The notes below the pieces were generated by a model. The model did no database searches and was not told the DNA's origin. It saw only the letters and a list, made by a program, of their open reading frames with translations. 64,000 nt of DNA from Coffea arabica (Eukaryota; Streptophyta; Magnoliopsida; Gentianales; Rubiaceae), in NCBI RefSeq assembly GCF_036785885.1, contig NC_092320.1:18725557-18789556 (forward strand). The letters are read 5' to 3'. How positions within the stretch are numbered: the first letter of the stretch is position 1; the number at the start of each line of letters is the position of its first letter. A program made the translations under genes and the position numbers. Shown here one piece after another: positions 47,861-59,155 of this stretch.

Positions 47861-48949
47861 TAAAGCAATTAAAGTGAAAAGGACAATGAAACTTCCCTCT
47901 CGAGTGGCTAAGGGGTCGGCAGGAACGGCGGAAGGGAACCGATGTGGTGAGACATCAATTCAACCAGCAAATGCAAAACTCTGTCCACCCAAAATCTCAA
48001 CAAAGTCTCCAATAATGTGCTAAATCCAGCAATATTAGTTCAGGACTTTAGTAATAGTAGCGCAGTCACAAGCCCTTGGCAGTCAATCAGATCTCTAACC
48101 AAATAGAGTTAACAAGTACTCGCACCCTTACCATTGGTGCAAATCGCAATTCAAAATCAATGAGATTTCAATAGCAGAGCAGATCAGTAGTAAAGCAATA
48201 GCCCCAAGTATTAATCTAGTCAGAAGAAAGATTCTAAACCTCTAAAGAAGAGCAACAGGCGACTAGAATTCCAATGAATAGAGCAAGTAGAGGAACCGTA
48301 GGTGGGAACCCAGTCCACCGAAGTCAATAAACAAACCCAGGAAACAAATAAGTCCGCAAATGAGTCAACAAATTGCACAAATGATCAGACCAAAATCACA
48401 GACACTGCTCCTCCAAATCAGCAATATAAACCAACATCCAGAATGTCCTTAAAAACTCGATTAAAAACTACTAATGCCAACAAGGAATGCAGTTGCCGAA
48501 TTAAATCAACGAAAATTTCAACAAGCACAACACTGGCCAAGATTCTTCCCAAAATATCACAGACAATTGTTAAAATTCTAGCCCACCCAAGAACTTCAAC
48601 AATTCCCCCCAAAAGTTTGAACAAATGTCCCCCCCCCGGCACTGTGCTAGAGCACAACCAATTTCAACGAATGTGCTAATCAAAGAGGCTAAGAGCAGGG
48701 CAACTGTCAAACACCCAATAACCCAAAACAATTGAACTCAAATCCACAAAAAAATGCAATAAATATTCCCAAGAATTTGGCCGACCCGAAATAGCAAGTC
48801 AGAATATAGACAGTAGTAACATAGGCACCATCTCCGCGCTCTCAATTAGGTAGGCAACAACAGAGAATGAACAAATCCGGAGTAAAACACACAGCTGCTA
48901 AACGATACCAATCAACACCAAAAAATTTTTGAGATCGAGGTTGAAATAC

Positions 48950-49460
48950 CTCTACTGGCCGCCAAACAAAGAACTGGAGTGGTAGTGGCTGGCGCGGCGG
49001 CGGCCTGGTGGTGAGAGGCGCGGGAGAGAGGTAGAGTTGCGGGTGGAGAGCTCAGGCTGCAGCTGTGGCGACTGACCGCGGACGGCGGAGCTGCTGCTGG
49101 AGTTGCATGATTGGGTGCGGCGGGCAGTCGGCGTTGGTAGGAGCTGTGGAGTGGGTCTGGTGGTCGGCGGACAAGCTGGAGTGGAGGCGGCGTGAGTCGC
49201 GGTGGCGTGTTGCTAGCGGCGAGCAAAGAAAGGTGAAGTTGGAGCCGAGGTGGAGAGGAGCTGGCAGCGTGGGCGGTGCGCGCGACAGCAGCTCGCGGTG
49301 AAGGTGGTGGCGGCGCGAGGGAGGAAGCGGCGTGCGCAGGTGGAAGAAAAGAAGAAACAAGGGAGAAGAAAGAAAGAAAAGAGAAAGAACAAGAAAGAAA
49401 GAAAGAAAGAAAGAAAAAGGAAGAAAAGAAAGAAAAGAGAGAAAAAAAATGTTTTTTTTT
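48950..49460. other. GC-rich block and AAAG purine repeat in the gag-only element
   Basis: 48950-49340 is unusually GC-rich (GCGGCGGCGG, GGTGGCGGCGCG) and gives open frames in several phases, a sign of composition rather than coding. 49355-49450 is (GAAA)n-like. Both lie in the untranslated part of the element. Confidence 0.5.
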
Positions 49461-49669
49461 AAATTGAGAAACCGAGCTACAGTTGAAAAATTTTTCTTCT
49501 TTCTTTTTTTTTAAAAATTTTTCGTTTTTTGTTTTTTTTTTGTTTTAAAACTTTTTTTTTTAAATAAAAATTTTTTGCAAATGTTATTTTCGAAATTCAA
49601 AATTAGAGATTAACCGAAAATCAATAACCGTTCTTGAGTTTTTTTTTTGAATACTTACCTTTCCCGCGA

Positions 49670-49820
49670 ATGTGAAACGGGCGCGTCATGAGAACAAGAG
49701 AGTTCTCTGACCATGAGCTTTTCATGGGACTTGACGCGGGCACGTCATGAGGATTGAAACCCTTTCTAACGATTCTGATCGTGAGCTCTCTATACGTCAT
49801 GACGCGGGCGCGTCATGACA
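49670..49820. repeat. Three GCGCGTCATGA motifs, one perfect palindrome
   Basis: GGGCGCGTCATGAG, GCGGGCACGTCATGAG and GCGGGCGCGTCATGAC are spaced 50-70 bases. The last belongs to an inverted repeat at 49796-49819 with arms GTCATGACGCG/CGCGTCATGAC and centre GG. Confidence 0.7.
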
Positions 49821-49984
49821 GAGGGACACCTACAAATCATCAAAACGAAAATTGAAACTTGAAATCAGTCAAATTCAAGGAAAATATATTTAAACTATCA
49901 CACAAAATCAAACAAACAATTAGAAGAAACAATTGGGTTGCCTTCCAATGAGCGCCTTTCTTTAATGTCTTTGGCTAGACATTA

Positions 49985-50998
49985 TCATATTTTGTTAATG
50001 GAGGATAAAATCTTGTGGCTCGTCTCATTGCTTCCTTCTCTATATAGTCTTGATAACCCTTGTAAATAGAGTAATTCTTGGGCACACGAACTATGGGGCT
50101 TCCATGGACTAGTAAATGGCGCTAAACAAGTCAACAATGATCTGCATTCTCCACTCACTCCTCCCTCACTTGCATTTACTGGTTCAAGATATTTTGCCAT
50201 CGCCACTCTTAATTTATTCCTGTCATGAAATTTAAAATTTTCTGGTATAATAAAGTCAATTTCATTAACAGGAATTGAAGAATAAGAGTCAGGAGAATAT
50301 TGATGAAGGAATGGATGAGATGTCACCGCATTTGAAGATTGTTCACTGAATTCATTCTCTTGAACAAGTTGATACTGGGGTTCCATTTCTTGCACTTCAG
50401 CTTCCTTTTCAACTGCATCTTTAGATCCGTTTCCTTGAAACTCTTGCAGTTCCATGTCATTTGGCGGGATAACTGCACTCTCATCCTCTTCAAGGTTGAT
50501 ATTGGTTTGTGAGGGCAATTCTTCAAGGTGAGAAGCTAACCGCTCTATCCTGGATGTTAATTGATTCATTTGATCCGCCAAGTCGCGAAGGCTCGCTCGT
50601 TTCTCCTGATGAAATCGATATGCATTAGCAGCTAGTAATTCCATCATCTCTTCAAGAGACATACTTGACACAGATGATGGTTGTTGAGACTCTTGCTGTT
50701 GAAAATTCATTGGCCCGGTCATATAATTAAAATTGGAATTGTCCCACCATTCTTGATCATACCCGTTTGAATAAGGGTCATACCACGTTTGATATTGGGG
50801 TGGAAAATCTCCAAAAGTATCAATTGGAGCACTTAGATTATCTTGAAATGCGGGGCATGTGTCGGTTGAATAACCTGAGGCAAAATAAGTTCCACCATTT
50901 GCAACAGCCCATTGATCATTAGGGAAAACATGAGTCTCATAACTCCATTCAGGAATAACATCCAGCCTATCATCAAAATACGGAATGTTAGCAGCCAT
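49985..50998 (-). CDS. Gag-like ORF of the gag-only retrotransposon, 337 aa
   Basis: Uninterrupted frame starting 87 bases after the primer site. The N-terminal 100 residues are rich in Tyr, Trp, Asn and Pro (YSNGYDQEWWDNSNFNYM), as in the linker of Athila-type gag proteins. Residues 113-160 (SLEEMMELLAANAYRFHQEK onward, with LTSRIERLASHLEEL) form a likely coiled coil. A long acidic, Gln-rich part follows. The C-terminal end carries IIPENFKFHDRNKLRVAMAK and then shifts to Ser/Cys-rich text. No zinc knuckle and no catalytic domain is seen. A role in particle assembly in trans is inferred from position. Confidence 0.6.
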   Translation of the reverse strand: MAANIPYFDDRLDVIPEWSYETHVFPNDQWAVANGGTYFASGYSTDTCPAFQDNLSAPIDTFGDFPPQYQTWYDPYSNGYDQEWWDNSNFNYMTGPMNFQQQESQQPSSVSSMSLEEMMELLAANAYRFHQEKRASLRDLADQMNQLTSRIERLASHLEELPSQTNINLEEDESAVIPPNDMELQEFQGNGSKDAVEKEAEVQEMEPQYQLVQENEFSEQSSNAVTSHPFLHQYSPDSYSSIPVNEIDFIIPENFKFHDRNKLRVAMAKYLEPVNASEGGVSGECRSLLTCLAPFTSPWKPHSSCAQELLYLQGLSRLYREGSNETSHKILSSINKI

Positions 50999-51084
50999 AA
51001 ACTATATAAAAAAAATAAGAGAAAAATAAATAAAAAAATAAAAACAAGATGAACTCAAAAAGAAACAAATTAATCTGGCACCAG

Positions 51085-51102
51085 TCTCTGGCAACGGCGC
51101 CA
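51085..51102 (-). promoter_or_regulatory. Primer binding site of the gag-only element
   Basis: Minus strand TGGCGCCGTTGCCAGAGA, five bases after the LTR end. Sites starting TGGCGCCGTTGCC are typical of Athila/Tat relatives. Confidence 0.85.
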
Positions 51103-51107
51103 AAAAT

Positions 51108-52495
51108 TGACAGGTCGTCAGCCTGTGCAATAATAAAACCTGCTCAAACTAAAGTTAATTTCTGTAGATAGTGGTAAGTAGGGTCGAATCCACAGGGATT
51201 GGGTGTAACTGTTTCTTTTCAAATCCACAGTAACAAGGGGGGTGTTTTTGTGCAGAAGGTGACAATCAAAGAAATTCAACTAAAATCTAAGAAGCTACTA
51301 AAAATTAAATAACAAATTACTAAAATCAAATGGGTGATAATTAAGGATCTAGCCAAGAAATAATTTCAACAATGGTTCACCTAATAGATCATCGAAACAA
51401 AGGCAATTCCAATTATTTATCAATAAATAGGTTATAACTACCAAACAAGTGATGGCAGTCAACCCCTCCTTACTGTGTCGGTGATTAAGGTACGTCCATT
51501 AATCACAACTCTAATTGAGAAATAATCCTAAGTACGCCCATAAGATTTAATTTTCCAATTGCCTTACGTATTAAAGGAGCCATATTCTAACCAAATAACG
51601 CACTACCAGGGTTAATTTAGATTAGCCCGCGTATCCCCCTGACACGAATCTAATCGTGCCAGTTGTCACTATTTCAAGGCAATTAAACAATTACGGATTT
51701 AACACCTCAATTGACAATAGATTATTAAATTAACTAATTATCCGGATCCAAGACAATCAATTAATTAAACAACCATAAGCACTGCAATCAGGGAATATGC
51801 AAATACCAATAAATAAAAGAAAAAAGATAAAATTAAATCGATCTCACAATTTTTAGGCGAACCAGAGCCTCCGTTGTCCCTTGACTAGAGTGAGAAAATT
51901 AATTCATATTGGATGAACAAAATCCATCGGAAATTGGAGAGAAAGTCGCAGCCATCAATTGGAAACTGGGTAAACTTAATTCGATTGACCACTGACTAGA
52001 AAGAAAAGCTACAAAATACTTGATTGTTTGTTTGCTTCTGCTCCATACGAATGAAGAGAAAACTACCACTAAAAGCTAAAAAGGAGACAAGTCAAAAGCC
52101 AAGCTAAAGGACAAAAAAAACTAAGAAGAGAGTCAGTGCTCTTCCTCTGCGCAATTCCTATTCTAATTAGCCTACTGCTCCTGTGCGGCGTCCGCCGCAC
52201 GAGAGGAAGAAGACTCCCCGAGGTTTGCTTTCTTTTCCCTTTTTCTAGTTGCTGTCTTCGGTCAAAATTACCAAAAAGGTCTTGCATCTCCTTGTTTCAA
52301 GAATGCTCTTGATTGCCTGCTATTTGAACTCTTTCCCGATGACTGCCAAATTGGCCTTGATTGTGATATTTTTATTCTACTCCCTGAAATAAATGCAAAT
52401 TACGAAAAGTGAGTAGAATCTAATAATTAATTCACATTGGGTTAGGTAATAGAGGAAATTAATAATAAAATAAATGATAAAATCGCACCCTATCA
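51108..52495 (-). repeat. 5' LTR of the gag-only element
   Basis: Same length and text as 45415-46802 apart from scattered substitutions; ends CTGTCA next to the primer site. Confidence 0.9.
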
Positions 52496-53764
52496 AGGGT
52501 ACACTTCAGAGATGATTCATGCAACTGATCATCGATTTAAATATAATTCTAACATTTATTAATAGATTGATTATAGCTGTCATACACGCGATAAACAGTC
52601 AGTTTTTCTTTACTTTTTCGATAGTCAAGGTATGACCGTTAACTATTTCTCTAACTAAGAAATAACTCTAAGTACGACCGTAGGATTTAATTTCTAAATT
52701 GTATTAAGAATTAGAAAAACTCAATCTTAACTAACAAACACGCTACGAGAGTTTGTTTAAATTAGATCGTATGTTCTCCTGATATAAACCCAATTACGCT
52801 AGTTGCTACTGGGATGGAGGTAACCGAACAATTATGGATTCAACTACCCCTAATTATCAAAATAGACTACGTGAATAATTAAATATTATGCACTATTCAA
52901 TCATACACAATAACTATAATAATTAAAAGCAGAGAACATATAAATACCAATAAATAAAAGAAACAGTTAATTAATTTAGATCTCACAGTAATTATTGAAC
53001 CAAATTTTCAGTTGTCCCCTAGACTAGAATTAGGAAGTTAGTCCTTCAATAATGGAGAACGTGCCATGTAAAGCAATTGAGAAAAACTGTCAGCCCTTGT
53101 CTCCCCAAATTCGGTCAATTGAGAAAGAAAGAGCAAGAAAAATCGTTGCTTTGTATTGTCTCCCACAAAAAGCATAAAAAGAGTCTACTGTACCAATTCG
53201 GTCAAACAAAGGTAAAGAAGTAGGACAAGTCAACAATTCTGGCCCTCGCGTTTGTTTGCTTCTCAATTGTGCTGAGAAGCAAAAAGTCAAAGACAAGAAT
53301 AAGTACAATCCCCACTTTTCTGCGTTTCTTCCAACCACAAAAAGGTGAATCAATTCCTAGAAACTCTCCTGTTTCCTAATTTTTCTCCTAATTAGTTGGT
53401 AGCCAAATACCAACTACTTCCTAAATAGCAATTCTATTACAATTCAAACTTCTTTAGCTTCTGCTTTCCTTTTTGGAGCGACCCCACTGATTTTCCAATT
53501 TTAAGCCAGCTACTTCACTCATATTTCTGAAGCTTCCCACGCGTGAATAATCCCGAGGATCCGGCTTTGAAGGTTGGAGTTAGGCGTGGGCACACCTAAT
53601 TGTCAAAAAATTTTCTAGAATGTTGATTTTCAGCACCTTTTCTTCACCACTTCCTACAACTAACACCAAACACAGAACCTGAGTAGAATCCCTCAAATAA
53701 TGCAATATTTAGTCAAAACAATTATGGAATATTGGCAAAAATCCCATTAAAACGCTCCCTATCA

Positions 53765-54257
53765 AAATTAGAAGAAAAATTGTATTAAGGCTTAACTAAA
53801 GGATACTCCTTAATCCCATAAAAAGTACATGACTCTTTGACTTAGCAGCGCATGCTATGGTATGTGATGTGATGAAGGTAAAGAGTCACACACGTTAGAT
53901 CTAAATTTCGATACGCAAAATTCAAGTTAGATGACTATATAAACATTTATATGACATTCAAACATCGTCTCTTAAATTACCCATATGCATATAAAAGAAT
54001 GTAAACTAAAAAGCGATCTTTTTTTTTCCCTAAAACTCTATCTGTTGGTAAATCAATTTTAACTATTATAATACTGAAACTACACACTTTGAGATACCAT
54101 GCATGTATTGAGTACCCAAACCAGTTTGGGTTTAGGTCTAGGTTAGGTATATATCCTTTTTTTTTTCAAACCAATAGGGTGTGGATTTAGATTGGGGGCC
54201 AAAAAAATTTGGGAGATAGGAGATTTGGTTTTGGATTTACTAGATCTAACTTAGTGC
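53765..54257. other. Short non-coding spacer
   Basis: Between the solo LTR and the second LINE. AT-rich, poly-T at 54150-54168. No feature recognised. Confidence 0.4.
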
Positions 54258-54975
54258 CGGGCACTAGACCTTGGCCTTCCTACCATTGTTGGTCGCTCTA
54301 AGTCTGAAGTTTTTTCATCAGTAAAAGTGAGAATCTGGCAGAAGATACAAGGATGGAATGAACAATAACTCTTAAAGGCAGGTAAGGAAATCATGATCAA
54401 GGCTGTTGCCCAGGCCATTCCAACATACTCAATGTCTTGTTTCAAGTATCCAGATTCCTTGCTTTCAGATATCTAATCTATTATGAGTAACTTTTGATGG
54501 AGTGATGGTACAGAGTAGAAACCAATTCATTGGGTAAGTTAGGATAGAATATGTTTGTCCAAAAACAAAGGTGGCATGGGCTTCAGACAACTTAAGGCTT
54601 TTAATTTAGCTTTACTAGCTAAACAGGCATGGCACATTGCAACTCAACCATCTACTCGTCTACATCAGGTTTTTAAAGCTAAATATTTTCCTAATTCTGA
54701 CTTTTTTCATGTCAAGCCTACTTCCAGGCCTTCTTTTAGTTGGAGGGGAATGGGCAAAGTTCGAAAATATTTAGTCTCTGGTAGTAGATGGCGAGTTGGA
54801 AATAGGAATCATAACAAAATTTGGAAAGATAGGTGGATTCCGTGTCCTTCTACTTTCAAAATTATATCTCGTTCTGATGCGCTACCAGATGACCCTACTG
54901 TAGATTGTCTAATTGATGAAAATAGCAGCAAAGGGAAATATGAGCTGCTTCAAAGCTTTTCTGGCCGGATGAGAT
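54258..54975 (+). pseudogene. LINE ORF2 remnant, left part (RT connection region)
   Basis: Reads LGLPTIVGRSK, then [19 protein letters not shown], then SKNKGGMGFRQLKAFNLALL (open frame 54555 onwards), then GSRWRVGNRNHNKIWKDRWI. These are standard LINE RT-to-zf-RVT blocks. Stops near 54370, 54475 and 54540 inactivate it. The frame is cut at 54975, and homology resumes to the right of the LTR element. Confidence 0.85.
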
Positions 54976-56868
54976 TGATAAGTATATATTTTACGTGTTT
55001 TAAGTGTGTTTTATTAGTTAGTTTTGGTGCGTTTTTAACTATTTTTATAGCTAATTAACTTAGATTCTAGTGAAAATATACATTTTATAATTTAATGTGT
55101 AAAAATTGCATTTTTATAGATTTTAATGGCGAGTTCATGTTTTCATAGGTTTAAGGATTCAATCATCAAATAGAGTTATTGGAGAAGATAATTGGATGAT
55201 TGATGATAGTTTCAAATGATAAAAAGAGAATATGAAATGCAAAAGAGGAAATGCGATCAAGAATAAAAGGAAGCAAGTTTCATAACTTTGACACCTTGTG
55301 GTATTTGGCAATATCTTGAGCTACAGGCATGGATTGAGGTGATTGTTAAACCATTTTGAATCTAAGAAATAGATCTACATTTGGTATGGAGACATCAAAA
55401 TCTAGTTCAGTCATTTTCCTTGTCAAAAAGTCGAAATACAGAAGTGTAACTCTGTTGTCGGAAGCTGAAATAGAGCTCTGACTAGTTGAGGGTATTTTGG
55501 TTAGTTCTCAGTCTATAGAGCTCCAAATTGAATGATTGTTAAGGTATTGGAAAGCTAACTCAAAGGACTACAACTTTCATGTTTTGCAGAAGAGTTAGTT
55601 CAGTCTCCATCATTGAGAAAATAGCAGTTGAAGTGGTGTTAAATGCACAGAATTAAAAATGCAAGCTACAAATACGCGACTTGAAATCGCGTATTTTTGA
55701 GGCCATGTATTCTCTTCTATTTTTTGCAACTTGCTCATCAACTTGTTTGCTTTCACACAACTTTTTCAACTCAATTCTAGCTATCAATTCAGGCTATATC
55801 TGATCAAGAAAAGTGTGGAAAATTGGAAAGATAACTCACAAGAGTTTCAAGACTCAAATAACAATTACCAGCCTTTGGAGGACATTTTTACAACTTTGGA
55901 AGGCTAGAGAAACTCACCAAAAATATAGTCCTCACTAGAATTTCCTTAATTCATCAGTTAGAGCAGTACAGTATAGTTAGTATAACTTTTCCTTCTTATA
56001 TTTGTGGCTAGACTTGGATAAAGATTTGAAAAGTAAAAATGGAGAGTTAGAACTCATGTGACAAGGGTGACTTTTCTCCGTTCACTTTCTCTTTTATATT
56101 TAAGTTCATGTCCTATAATACAAGTTTGGATTTGTTTTTCTTTATGTTTAATTAAAATTTAAACCTAGAGTTATGAATGAATTTTTTATATTTTGTTAGT
56201 GATATTTACTTGGTTATTTGATGATATTATTTTGATCAAATTATTTATCACTTTTGATTATCTAATCATGATTAACCAGCCATTAGTTGTAATTATTTAA
56301 AGGTGTTAAGTTTGCAATAAGAATCGGAGTTTAACACTAATTTAAGGAAGTGATAAAATGAAAGTAGAGGGGCACCTTTGTGGCATAAGTGACTTTTGTC
56401 ATGTAATTTCATAAAAGAAATGAACTTGTAGTTAATTTCATAACCATAAGAGTAGGTATGTCTTAATTACAAGTACAGTTGATTCACTACGAAAGTAGGT
56501 TTTACATACATTAGAAAATTACGCCATGACTAGCCAAGATAATAATATTCACTTAACTAGTAACTTCATTTGCAAGAGTAGTAAGGAATTTCATACCTCT
56601 AGAAGCTTTCTAGTGTTATTTTTATTACTTTTACTTCATCTTTATAGTGTAGAGTTAATTTCTAGAACTTGTGATAGTATAAATAATAAAGGAGTTTGAA
56701 AATCTCTGGTAAATGAAAATCTTCCCTGTAGAATCGACCCTTAATACCCTATACTCAATCACGACTCGTATATTTGCGAAAAATCACGTGTGGAGTATTT
56801 AGGATGTTGTATATGCAAAACTTGACTGTAGATAAACTAATTGTTATATGTATACCCTGCGCTGGCCA
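54976..56868 (+). repeat. 5' LTR of the second gag-only element
   Basis: Begins TGATAAGTATATATTTTACG, ends CCCTGCGCTGGCCA before the primer site. Contains a 9-bp-arm hairpin at 55671-55695 (AATACGCGA/TCGCGTATT). Confidence 0.82.
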
Positions 56869-56874
56869 AGTTTT

Positions 56875-56892
56875 TGGTGCCTTTGCCGGGGA
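56875..56892 (+). promoter_or_regulatory. Primer binding site of the second gag-only element
   Basis: TGGTGCCTTTGCCGGGGA, equal to the Athila/Tat-type TGGCGCCGTTGCC site with two C-to-T/G-to-T changes, consistent with decay of methylated CpG positions. Confidence 0.75.
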
Positions 56893-57117
56893 AGGTTTGT
56901 CAATATCTGTGCTAAGAGCAACTTTATTAATTTAGGCATTTTTACTTATTTTTCTTAGTTTTGTTATGTCTAGTGTCTTAATTGCAGTGTTTAGTGTTTT
57001 ATTCAGTCTTTATTTATATGTTTTCATTTGTGTGTCAAGTCATCTATTCTTCTTAACTAAACTTGTTTTTAAATTATTTTGAAGACATATTTAGGGATTC
57101 AAGAAGAGTAAAAAACA

Positions 57118-57905
57118 TGAGAAGACGATGCATGAGAAGTGGAAGATTCGCAATGGACGTTTAATACGTACAAAGCTCCTTGAATAGAGGTAACCAAGAA
57201 ATTACCGAAGGCATGTCATTTAAAGATGGTTTAAGGAGTTTAAAGGTTAAACTTGATGTTATAACATTAAAAGTTCAATTAGACACCATTATGCATGAGA
57301 TTGAGTAAAAGAGGAATGTTAATGCTTTTAATTCTTATCATATGATTTGTGACTTGTGTGAAGATTATCATGCTACTTATACATGTAGACAAGCACAAAA
57401 TATAGATAATTATGGTGCTAATAGGGGCAATTCTTTTATACGGTTGGGATAATCAATGTGTATATGGTGATTCTCCTTGTTTACATGATTACCAATCCGA
57501 ATGTGTCCAATTTGAATCTAAACCATCTTGAAAATTGGCAATAGAAAGGTTAGTTAATGCACCTTCACTTTTGGAATTAGAAAGTCAACCATTAGTTAAT
57601 GATTCTAAGCCATCTTGAGAATTAGCTATAGAAAAATTAGCAAATGCAACATCCGACCGTTTTTATAGGGTTGAGAAAAGATTAAATGAATTAACTTCTT
57701 ACTTTGGTAGAGTAGAAGACCAATTACATGCATTATGTGAAGTTATTTCTTCTACTCATATACAAAATGATCCTAACATGAATGGTGAGCATGTTGCAAG
57801 TGAAAATGGATTGCATTTTGATGAAAATGATGAATCTCAATTATGTTTTAATGAGAAAATGTCCATTTCACATGATAGTACCTTTGGACCTAATCTTGAA
57901 CCTTA
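57118..57905 (+). pseudogene. Gag-like remnant of the second gag-only element
   Basis: Broken frame. Recognisable pieces are a CCHC-like cluster CDLCEDYHATYTC (57348-57386, spacing C-2-C-3-H-4-C), and a coiled-coil-prone stretch (about 57640-57770, RFYRVEKRLNELTSYFGRVE and HALCEVISSTH). An acidic Asn/Ser-rich tail follows and ends at TAA 57904. Stops near 57306, 57450, 57530 and 57618 and a frame change make it non-functional. Position and order match the intact gag-like ORF at 49985-50998. Confidence 0.55.
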
Positions 57906-58199
57906 AGCGGTGAGTCTTAACAACTCATTTTCACCTCTTGAGGAATGTATTGAGAGTATAGGTTTTAAAGGTATTATTCCTCAAGAAAGCCATGTGGACG
58001 TTCCTTTGGTGAGTTCTCTAGTGATGCATATTTAAGGTAATATCTATGAAACACTTGAGATAGGTAAGCCACTTCTACCTCTCATATCATTAGAACATGT
58101 GGCTATTGCGATTGAGCCACCGTTTACTGATCCATCATGACCTAAAATAGCGGATTATTCTTTAACAAAGACTTTTTGAAAAATGAGGTGAAATAGTCA

Positions 58200-58335
58200 A
58201 GCTAATGACTATAAAGAAGTGCTTTTTGGGAGGTAACCCAATATTTTGGTATTTTATTTCAATTTAGTGTGATTTTAGGATTTTTGTTATGTATTGATGT
58301 TATTTTGTTTTGTTTGTTTTGTAGGTATTGGAAAT
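58200..58335 (+). repeat. Conserved post-gag module (GGGAGGTAACCCAA...TTTTGTAGGT)
   Basis: AAAGAAGTGCTTTTTGGGAG-GTAACCCAAT is followed about 110 bases later by TGTTTGTTTTGTAGGTATTG. The minus strand of the other element (about 49960 to 49830) has GCGCTCATTGGAAGGCAACC-CAATTG and then GATTTGTAGGTGTCC at similar spacing. It might contain an intron, with TTTGTAG as acceptor. Confidence 0.5.
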
Positions 58336-58653
58336 GGAAGCAAAAGTGACCAAATGAGATAAAAAAGTCAAAATTCGATTAAGGAACTCCACCCCTTGAT
58401 TTGAGTAAAAGTTGTTTTTAATTTGTTAAAAAGGGTTAAAATACATGTTTTGATCATTTTACATGTTCATGCATTGATTATTTTGACAAAAGAATGATCT
58501 AAGATACATTTTGAGTAATTGGGATACCATGTATAATTTTGAAAAGTTAACATTTTGCAAAATTTGCAGAAGAAAATGCGATGCCCAAAAAAATGCAACT
58601 ACAAGCTGCATATTGCATTCTGCAACTTTTGCACTAAAAACTCGATCATCAAA

Positions 58654-58672
58654 ACGCGACTTCAGGTCGCGT
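58654..58672. repeat. Hairpin ACGCGAC/GTCGCGT
   Basis: Seven-bp arms, 5-base loop, with further GTCGC units downstream (58680, 58755). The same text occurs in both LTRs (55671 and 60977). Confidence 0.6.
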
Positions 58673-59104
58673 ATTGCTGAAGTCGCATATTCCTTTCTAC
58701 ATCATTAAAGCAGAAAATGAGCATCGAAAATGCGAATTCATGGTCACATTTTCTGCAGTCGCGTTTTTAGGGTTTTTTTTAAAGAAAAAATGCAGGCTCC
58801 TTGTTCATTCTCTTCCCCTTCTTTTCCTCATGTATTTCATTGTACCTTGTGTAATTTCTTGTATATTTTCTATGGGTGCATCACCATGACAAAGGCGTAT
58901 AAGTTACGGATTGCCGTTTTACGTTTATTAATGCCTTTGTTATGACTTTTGTTTCTCATTTTCCATTCTTAGGTTGTATTATTAATGGTTATCCAATGGA
59001 ACTCATGAAGTATTGGAGATAAGTGGACAACTCTGCGAAACTTCATAATTGCGCGCTTTAATCACATCATTAGGAGAGTATTATTTTCTATATCTTGGTT
59101 TCCC

Positions 59105-59155
59105 TTTTTACACATTAAAGACAATGTGCATATTAGTGTTGGGGGGAGGGGGAGA
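59105..59155 (+). promoter_or_regulatory. Internal polypurine module
   Basis: AAAGACAATGTGCATATTAG then TGTTGGGGGGAGGGGGAG. It parallels the GAGGACAATGT...GTGTGGGGGG module of the element at 45415. Confidence 0.5.

Larger units (their letters stand above)
45415..52495 (-). mobile_element. Complete gag-only LTR retrotransposon (TR-GAG type)
   Basis: 7081 bp. The two LTRs, 45415-46802 and 51108-52495, are both 1388 bp and differ by scattered substitutions only. A perfect 5-bp duplication AGGGT lies at 45410-45414 and 52496-52500. Minus-strand order is 5' LTR, primer site (51085-51102), gag-like ORF, long non-coding part, polypurine tract, 3' LTR. No protease, integrase or RT is present, so it must be mobilised by a partner. 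Signature motifs are those of Athila/Tat gypsy relatives. Confidence 0.9.
45051..53764 (-). mobile_element. Solo LTR split by a younger LTR element
   Basis: The left piece 45051-45414 starts TGGTAGGTGTCGAACCTGTG; the right piece 52496-53764 ends CTCCCTATCA. Together they make about 1.63 kb with TG...CA ends and near-identical 5-bp flanks AAATC/AAATT. Text is collinear with, but clearly diverged from, the LTR of the inserted element (CCTGTGCAATAATAAAA; TACGCCC/TACGACC blocks; ACCAATAAATAAAAGAAA). It is therefore a related family. No internal region of its own is present, so it is a solo LTR. Orientation by analogy is minus. Confidence 0.75.

Noticed and set aside
48302..48679. Plus-strand 125-codon frame, Thr/Lys/Asn-rich
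   Set aside because: Antisense to the retrotransposon, biased composition, no recognisable family.
48912..49514. Open frames on both strands, Pro/Ala/Arg- or Lys/Glu-rich
   Set aside because: Produced by the GC-rich block and the GAAA repeat inside the gag-only element; no conserved motif.
46376..52287. A 72-codon minus-strand frame conserved in both LTRs (46376-46594 and 52069-52287)
   Set aside because: Conservation is explained by LTR identity; it is hydrophilic, then hydrophobic, with no known domain.
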